Part shown: piece by piece, positions 58,547 through 64,000 of the stretch | How the letters are laid out: each line of letters opens with the position of its first letter | How positions within the stretch are numbered: the first letter of the stretch is position 1 | Source: Nageia nagi | Lineage: Eukaryota; Pinophyta | Direction of reading: 5' to 3' | Assembly (NCBI GenBank): GCA_050084985.1 | Contig: JBITNC010000001.1 | Span: 152,334,001 to 152,398,000 of the forward strand | DNA length: 64,000 nt | The notes under the pieces: generated by a model | The model's database searches: none | What the model saw: the letters and a program-made list of their open reading frames with translations, nothing else | What the model was told of the DNA's origin: nothing | Position numbers and translations under genes: made by a program

Positions 58547-58690
58547 GTATGTTGAGTGTACTTCAGCAGTCCTTCAAGCTTTGGGAGCATTTAAGAAGCA
58601 ATATCCAACTCATCGTTCAAAAGAGATAGGAATATCAATGTCAAAAGCTGCTCATTATATTCAAACTATCCAGAGGCCTGATGGTTCATG
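58547..58690 (+). CDS. Oxidosqualene cyclase exon 9 of window (YVECTSAVLQAL...PDGSW)
   Basis: 144 bp: one base completing Ser, 47 codons from YVECTSAVLQALGAFKKQ to QRPDGS, then TG of a Trp codon split before the donor GTATGC. The QRPDGSW stretch is one of the family's QW motifs. The next family exon (GSWGVCFTYG-like) is not in the remaining 5.3 kb. The GISMSKAAHYIQ segment is more diverged than the rest. Confidence 0.93.
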
Positions 58691-61018
58691 GTATGCTCAA
58701 TTACCAAGAGAAATGTCATTATAGCTAATCACACTAAAATATTTCCTGGGTAGGAGAAATATGAGAGAATGTCAATTTATACCATTTAACCTGTCCTCTT
58801 CCTCTAGGAATAAATTAACTCTGATTTGAAGTTATAATAACCCCACAAAGGACTTTAGGATGGCCTCAACGTTATATTTTTGAAGAACCACGTTACATTT
58901 TAAAGATTTATGGCATTGTTTAAAAATATTGGTGATGGGGGAGATGATGGAGAAGTGTTTCTACTTTCTACTCCTGTTGCTCTAGTATCATGGATGGGCA
59001 GACCAATTATAGTCATTGATGTCATTATGCATGTATAATGGGCCAAACATTTTCACAGCTGTAGATGTAACTTTCCAATATCAGATTTTATTGAAAGCAA
59101 CATGGGAGATTTGGCTCTCCTATGTGGTCTATGTAGTGACTGATTCAATTGTAATCTGCAAACCAACAGGGATGAGGGTGCATCAAACTAGAAACATATG
59201 TTTAAACTCTTTCATGCGTGTCATGTTGAACACCACATTAAAGCAAAATGAATAGGTAAAAAGGTGATTTAGATGCAAGGGATGTGTGAATCGCTAACTG
59301 CAACCACTAATGAACTTGGCTGTTGTTAAGTAGTTTTTAAGTTTTCTTTTCTAGCATTGTAAAGTCTTTGGCTACATCTTATACTTGTGACTTTTAAAAT
59401 AAAAAAATGTTAGATGTTATTGATTATAAGTTTTGTTTTGTGCTTGTACTTTCTTTTGTCCAGTTTTAAGAACTGTCGTTGAACTCTTTTGGAGGAAGTA
59501 ATTGCCCAATCCTGTATTTGTAGTATTTGGTTGTGTGCATAGTAGCAAAAATCGCCAAAACTTGGTGACTGCTTGCAAATCTTGAGTCAGATGGCTCAAG
59601 GCAAGTAACCACCACCCAACTTGTCAGGTCACCACTTTTTTGCGACAATTGATAAGCTTTTTAAAAACCTTGCAAGTACTTTGGGTAGCTCAAGAGTCAA
59701 AACAAGTAACCACCATTCAACTTTGCAAGTTTTCACTTTTGAAACGATTGTTTTGAAAACCTCACAAGGGCTTTCAAGTCATTTTTCTGGTTTGTGTATT
59801 TCTCTCATAGATGACGAATTAAAAGTAACTTAGAAACATTAAAAGAACCTAGATTTCTAATAATATGTAGTCTTCAAACTTGTTGAATAGCAAAAAATGG
59901 TGTGAGAAAAACAAGAAAATAATAGCTGTAGGAAGTCAAAATCATGATCTTCTAATTGTGCATGATTTCCAACAATATTTGCAGATAAGAAGTGTTTTCT
60001 TTTTGTGTAAATAGTATTTTTTTAAGACCTAAGGATTTTTGTCCAATTTATACATTAAATATAAAGTCCACAATAGTTTTTGTTTCTTTTCCTTTGCAGT
60101 TGCCTGCTAAGTTTTATTTTTTACTTTGTATTTGCAGTTAGGGTTTTTGTAATTTTGATTTTTTAAGATTAATGTTTCAAAGAAGAACCCTTGTTGAAAG
60201 CATTGCAAATCAGGTAAGAAACTTGGGCAATGCATATGCAATTATTGTGATGGTCTCATAAATGTAAACATCAACATAATGAAATATCACCTTGCATTAC
60301 TTTGTTGCAATGTTGATGATCTATAATCCCCTGAAGCCTATGGCTTACTAGGATTCTCAAATACAAATTTTCCTTTCTTAGGGTTTTTATCTTACTCTTC
60401 TATCTCATAAAATTGCTTGTATATGTGATATAATTATTGAAATGAATGAAGTAACAATAATGAAGAATATCACACACACAAATTGACACAAATATTTATA
60501 ATGGTCCCCCTCAGTGTGAGAGTACATCCACTTCTAATAGAGCTTTGATATTTGAATTGAGCAAATGAAGCATTGCAACAATAAGAGACATGTATGTTGC
60601 TTTCTTCAAGAAGAACAAGTTGCAACACTTCTCCTATATCAGTCTCCTAATGATCTCAAACATCAACAATGGCTCAAGAATATTTTACAATTTCAAAAAT
60701 AGCATCTCAACATTCAACTTGGTTAAACAACTTGTACAATCACACCTACAGGAAATATAACCTCGGATCATTGTCCCTTTGCGTACAATTTGACTCTCCA
60801 ACTCCCAAAAGACCTGAAATGATTGAAATCGCTTCAACTTCCACTTCAAAAATCCTAATCCAATGACGTCAATGTTATAGGAGGTTGTAGGCATGATGTT
60901 GGCGCTATCCTTCTTGTAGATCCATGTCACCAAATTACAATGGAATATGCATGAAGATTCCTGGTATCAATCTTCACTCCAAGTTATCTGATCTTCAAAG
61001 TAGACCCTTTTGGATCGT
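58691..61018 (+). other. Intron sequence after exon 9
   Basis: No further cyclase exon seen. 59,590-59,800 holds a diverged tandem pair about 110 bp apart (GGCTCAAGGCAAGTAACCACC and CAAAACAAGTAACCACCATTC, each followed by CAACTT, CACTTTT and CGA-ATTG). 60,440-60,560 resembles, in wording, the inner part of the family E LTR near 1,430-1,510 (CAGTGTG-G-TACATCCA-CT). Confidence 0.5.
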
Positions 61019-62243
61019 TGTAATGATCCAAAATGGATCTCAAACCAAAATTTAGTAAACAATGATCAAAGACATTAACTAGGGCTTCCAACTCCCTTAA
61101 CAATGCATCCACAACACCAGCGTTGGGCCTTTAGGGCACCAAACACAAACAATGCTGACGTCAGCCCTCCAAGGTTACGAAATTCATTACACACCCAATG
61201 AATGCTCACAATGATGATTATACAAGTTTACAACATCAATGATGGCCACAATATGGAAAACCAACATAAACAAATACCACAAACACCACAACAATGCCAC
61301 AAGAACAGAATTGACAACACAAAATGAGATTTTGTGCCCAACGGCTTGTATTATGATAAAGAATGGAAAACAATACAAAACCCTGTTCAAAGAGCTGGAC
61401 GTTGGCCTTACAGGAGCCAACTAAGGCACAACAAGATGAAACCCTCATTGCAATCTGCCGAACCATAGGATTAGATCCACCCCCTTAGACCTCGATTCCT
61501 CTCCACTGAAGGAGCCCTCCTCGAACGCTGGCGACCAACAAAATGGTAGAGATGTATCCTCGGAATGCCATCGGAATGGGCTGGGTGACCCACCAAAGCC
61601 ATAGATAGTCAGGGATCCCAACGCCTACCTAACCTCTAGAAAACCCGCCTAGGATGTGTTACTTAGCACCACTAAGTCTTATGCCTTAAGGTTTGGTATC
61701 ATGAAATATAATCAATAGTCTACATTAGCAATGAGGCCCTTATGTCTTTATATTTTCCTTATGTCTGGAGCTCACCTTGAAATCATCCCAAACCCCTCTT
61801 AATCCAACGTTGGGTCAAGATGGTCAAACCAGCCAACATGGGGGTCATAATGGCCTAGTGTGCCGACGTGGGGGTCATAAAGGCCTTTTATGCTGACGTG
61901 GGATCCATGATGGCCCAAATAGCTGACGTGGGGGTCCATGAGTGCTCAAGTGTCCATGTGGGGGTGTGGGACCCTCCCCAATGCAGTGCAATCATGCTGA
62001 AGTCTGTCCAGCCCATGAACACATATAGACATCGGGATTCCCACAATCCGGGATCTCCGTACAACTCACAAACCAAAACTACTACTCAAGAGGGAGACGT
62101 CCCACTTGGGGCTCACAGTGTGGTCCACAAGACCCATTATAATTCCTGTCCTGAGTTACAATGAAGTACATGAAGACACACTAAATTGATATATTACAAG
62201 ATGACCCAATGGGTCCCATTACATGTTCAAGGGGAATGTTACA
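61019..62243 (-). repeat. 3' LTR, family A, of the chromovirus to its right
   Basis: 1,225 bp, TGTAATGATCC...GGGAATGTTACA on the plus strand. Followed on its inner side by a purine-rich tract (GGAGAGATATGAT on the minus strand) and chromovirus pol. Aligns in blocks with 586-8,086 (ends) and with 27,660-26,467 (inverted). Contains a 30-bp minisatellite. Confidence 0.8.
61832..61981. repeat. 30-bp minisatellite with TGACGTGG cores in the LTR
   Basis: Units begin at 61,832 (GCCAACATGGGGG), 61,862 (GCCGACGTGGGGG), 61,892 (GCTGACGTGGGAT), 61,922 (GCTGACGTGGGGG) and 61,952 (GTCCATGTGGGGG), spaced exactly 30 bp. Two units contain TGACGTGG, matching plant bZIP (TGACG / ACGTGG) sites. Confidence 0.85.
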
Positions 62244-62377
62244 ATCATATCTCTCCAACAAGGAGGTTTTTGGCCCCCAAAAGCTCACTTTTGAAGAAGA
62301 TGAGGAAATAATTCCCCCACCTCAGTCTTGTCATACCACTTGGCATTATTAGGCATCTTTCCTTTCAATCCAATCAA

Positions 62378-62990
62378 TCAGATTTCTTGTTGACCCCTCC
62401 TTGTAGTACAAACTTTCTTTTGCAATATTGTATCTTCTCTAAGTGCATTCATAATATTTGGAGATAAGTCATCAACTAATGGCAAAACTTGTCGCAACTC
62501 TTCCTCTTCTTCAGTAATCATGGATGGTTCAAACAACTTCAAATTCTCCACATTAATAATTGAATAGATATTCATATAGGTAGGTAGATTCAATGTATAT
62601 GCATTCTCACTCGCTCAACAATATCAAATGGTCTATACCTTATAGGTTTCAACTTCTTAGCTGATACAACCAAACATTGTCTCTCATTTGGAACTTATGG
62701 TCAACTCTATCTCTCACTTGGAACTTATGGTCAACTCTATGATTGTCATGTCTCAACTTGTATTTGGATTGGCTAGCTTCAAGTTGTTCTTGCACTTTCA
62801 AATGAACATGCCTAATTTTGTCAATGAATTTCTTAGCTTGCTCTCCTTCTTTCAAGAATGATTCTTCTTTGTCCCTTTGCTTCCCAAAAATGCTGTCAAA
62901 AGATGATGGTGGAAGATAACCAAAACATGTCTCAAATGAAGTTTTATTTGTAGATATATGAATTGTCCTATAAAAATGTTGGATATACAC
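62378..62990 (-). pseudogene. Chromovirus integrase C-terminus and chromodomain, decayed
   Basis: Minus strand: YIQHFYRTIHISTNKTSFET, KFIDKIRHVHLKVQEQLEAS and SKYKLRHDNHRV, then a tandemly doubled VDHKFQVRDR/VDHKFQMRDN (30-bp duplication near 62,690-62,740). After a break comes a chromodomain-like end, ILQKKVCTTRRGQQEI with KGKMPNNAKW-DKTE near 62,340-62,430. Chromodomains guide chromovirus insertion to heterochromatin by binding modified histones. Confidence 0.75.
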
Positions 62991-63061
62991 AAGATGCTCA
63001 TCTCAAGTCTTTGGATGCTTGCCACAATACCCTTTCAAGAGTTGAACTACTATTCTATTCA

Positions 63062-63511
63062 CTATTTCGGTTTGTCCATCAATTTGAGGATGAAACCAAT
63101 TCTTTTTAGCCTTGTGTCCATCCTTTCCCACAAACAACTCCAAAATTTGCCCAAAAATCTAGAGTCTCTAATTGAAACAATAGAATTAGGCAACCCAAAA
63201 TGAACCCATACATGAGAAAATAAAAGGTCTGCTGCTTCTTGTTCAGTAATGGTCTTCTTACATGGGATTAAAACACACATCTTGCCAAACCTATTCACCA
63301 CTACAAACAAATAATCATGTCCTCTCTTGGACATAGACAATCCACCTACAAAATCCATGGAAATACTCTCCCAAGGGCAATTTGGAACTAAAAATGGCAT
63401 ATACAAACCCAATTTCTTATTGCTAGGTTTGCTAGTCCAACACATTACACATCCTCCAATGTACCTTGCAACTTGATCTTGCATTTTTGGCCAATAGACA
63501 TCCCTTTTCAA
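63062..63511 (-). pseudogene. Chromovirus integrase core
   Basis: 149 open codons, minus strand: KRDVYWPKMQDQVARYIGGC followed by VMC-W (the HHCC zinc end), CPWESISMDFVGGL (first catalytic Asp), YLFVVVNRFGKMCVLIPCKK, FSHVWVHFGLPNSIVSIRDS and FLGKFW. The usual S-D-R-D reads S-I-R-D, so a catalytic Asp is lost. A frameshift precedes the HPQ-DGQTE block. Confidence 0.85.
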
Positions 63512-63698
63512 CTTAACAATTGTCTTCCTAACTCTAAAATGTCTAGTAATCTAGATGAATGTGCCTCTCTAATCATTTGGATTCTCCTTCAGGAATACAC
63601 ACATTATTGAACTCATAAAGAAGTCCATCTTTGAGATGAAAATGTTCCATTCCTTCACAAATCGGTTTAGATGACTATTTCAGCTTTGATAAACTTCC

Positions 63699-63945
63699 TT
63701 AAAAATAAAAATCTTGCAAATATGCCTCATGGACGAATGAAAAAAAATTCATGACTATTACATAAACCAAATTTCTTTGTAGGCAAAACATTGGTGCTGT
63801 AAAATTTGCAGAATAGGGCATCAACATTGTGAATGCTACAATTGGAGGTTTGGAAAGCATGTTTGTAATCTTGTTTATGCTGCCTTTCTTGTACTTGATG
63901 ATCAGATGGAATTGTTGTAGAAAACCCATCCAACGGAAATGCCAT
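63699..63945 (-). pseudogene. Chromovirus RNase H end
   Basis: Minus strand: MGFLQQFHLIIKYKKGSINK followed by ITNMLSKPPI, the C-terminal end of gypsy RNase H (FxxxIxYKxGxxNxxxDxLSRPP). The element continues beyond 64,000, where RT and gag would lie. Confidence 0.8.
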
Positions 63946-64000
63946 GTTGCAATTTAAATTGAGTTTGCAAATATTGCAATGGTTGATGATTAGTATAGAT

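Larger units (their letters stand above)
19362..58690 (+). other. Oxidosqualene cyclase gene (cycloartenol synthase type), internal part, nine exons
   Basis: The family converts 2,3-oxidosqualene to cycloartenol, the first cyclic precursor of plant sterols, on ER-associated membranes. Nine exons chain in frame: 19362-19528, 38652-38840, 50126-50239, 50446-50568, 50724-50846, 50934-51032, 53203-53259, 58370-58416 and 58547-58690. The introns are 19,123, 11,285, 206, 154, 87, 2,170, 5,110 and 130 bp, and a further one runs past the window end. Counting back from the catalytic Asp (D483 in Arabidopsis CAS1) places Tyr410 in GYNGSQ, and His477 and Ile481 in HGWPISD. These are the residues known to favour cycloartenol over lanosterol or beta-amyrin type products, and all three are present. 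The exons before GRMWCHC are not in the window, so the upstream intron exceeds 19.3 kb; the exons after DGSW are also absent. Odd points are DCSSE in place of the family's DCTAE and a GC donor after the sixth exon. The class is very likely; the exact product is inferred. Confidence 0.9.

Noticed and set aside
58691-64000. Downstream cyclase exons (GSWGVCFTYG-like)
   Set aside because: No matching wording after the exon 9 donor; presumed beyond the window.

Overview
This is nuclear DNA from a vascular plant with a large, repeat-rich genome. Its only recognisable host gene is a plus-strand oxidosqualene cyclase of the cycloartenol-synthase type. Nine consecutive internal exons lie between 19,362 and 58,690, about 355 codons, equivalent to roughly residues 252-606 of the 759-residue Arabidopsis CAS1. 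The N-terminal exons would lie before position 1 and the C-terminal exons after 64,000. Introns range from 87 bp to 19.1 kb, and the long ones are filled with retrotransposons. Kilobase introns packed with old LTR elements and chromoviruses suggest a gymnosperm, most simply a conifer; a fern is not excluded. The taxon is an inference, not read from a marker. Layout, left to right. 1-11,935: one minus-strand Ty3/gypsy-type element (family B; 747-bp LTR at 11,189-11,935, other LTR cut by the window edge at 1-309). It carries gag and protease, but where RT and integrase should be it has an unrelated open frame. That frame is split by a solo LTR of family A (586-8,086). The solo LTR is itself split by a LINE (about 980-7,111), and the LINE is split by another solo LTR (family E, 1,292-2,411). 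12,000-15,932: minus-strand unknown ORFs, a degenerate tandem array of about 185 bp period, and a conserved palindrome block. 16,200-17,840: decayed 3' half of a Copia element. 19,362-19,528: cyclase exon 1 of the window. 20,190-22,900: LINE ORF1 and an antisense LINE RT fragment. 24,859-37,903: a complete 13-kb minus-strand LTR element (family C) with an exact 5-bp target duplication (ATATG). It contains gag-protease remnants, a family A solo LTR, an unknown ORF family ('D') and an array of about 50-bp hairpins. 38,652-38,840: exon 2. 38,841-50,125: 11.3-kb intron with old repeats, including a second palindrome-plus-hairpin locus at 45.76-46.27 kb. 50,126-51,032: a cluster of four exons. 53,203-53,259: the next exon. 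55.1-57.9 kb: a second D ORF with its own, differently sequenced hairpin array. 58,370-58,690: the last two exons. 61,019-64,000: the 3' LTR and 3' pol (RNase H, integrase, chromodomain) of a minus-strand chromovirus, which is the likely autonomous relative of the family A solo LTRs. The most unusual content is a recurring non-coding layout: a palindrome block, then arrays of short inverted repeats or tandem repeats, next to ORFs with no family I recognise. The second is a set of non-autonomous LTR elements that end in a shared non-pol reading frame just before the 3' LTR. Most TE reading frames are broken by stops and frameshifts. The cyclase exons are open, with consistent splice phases.
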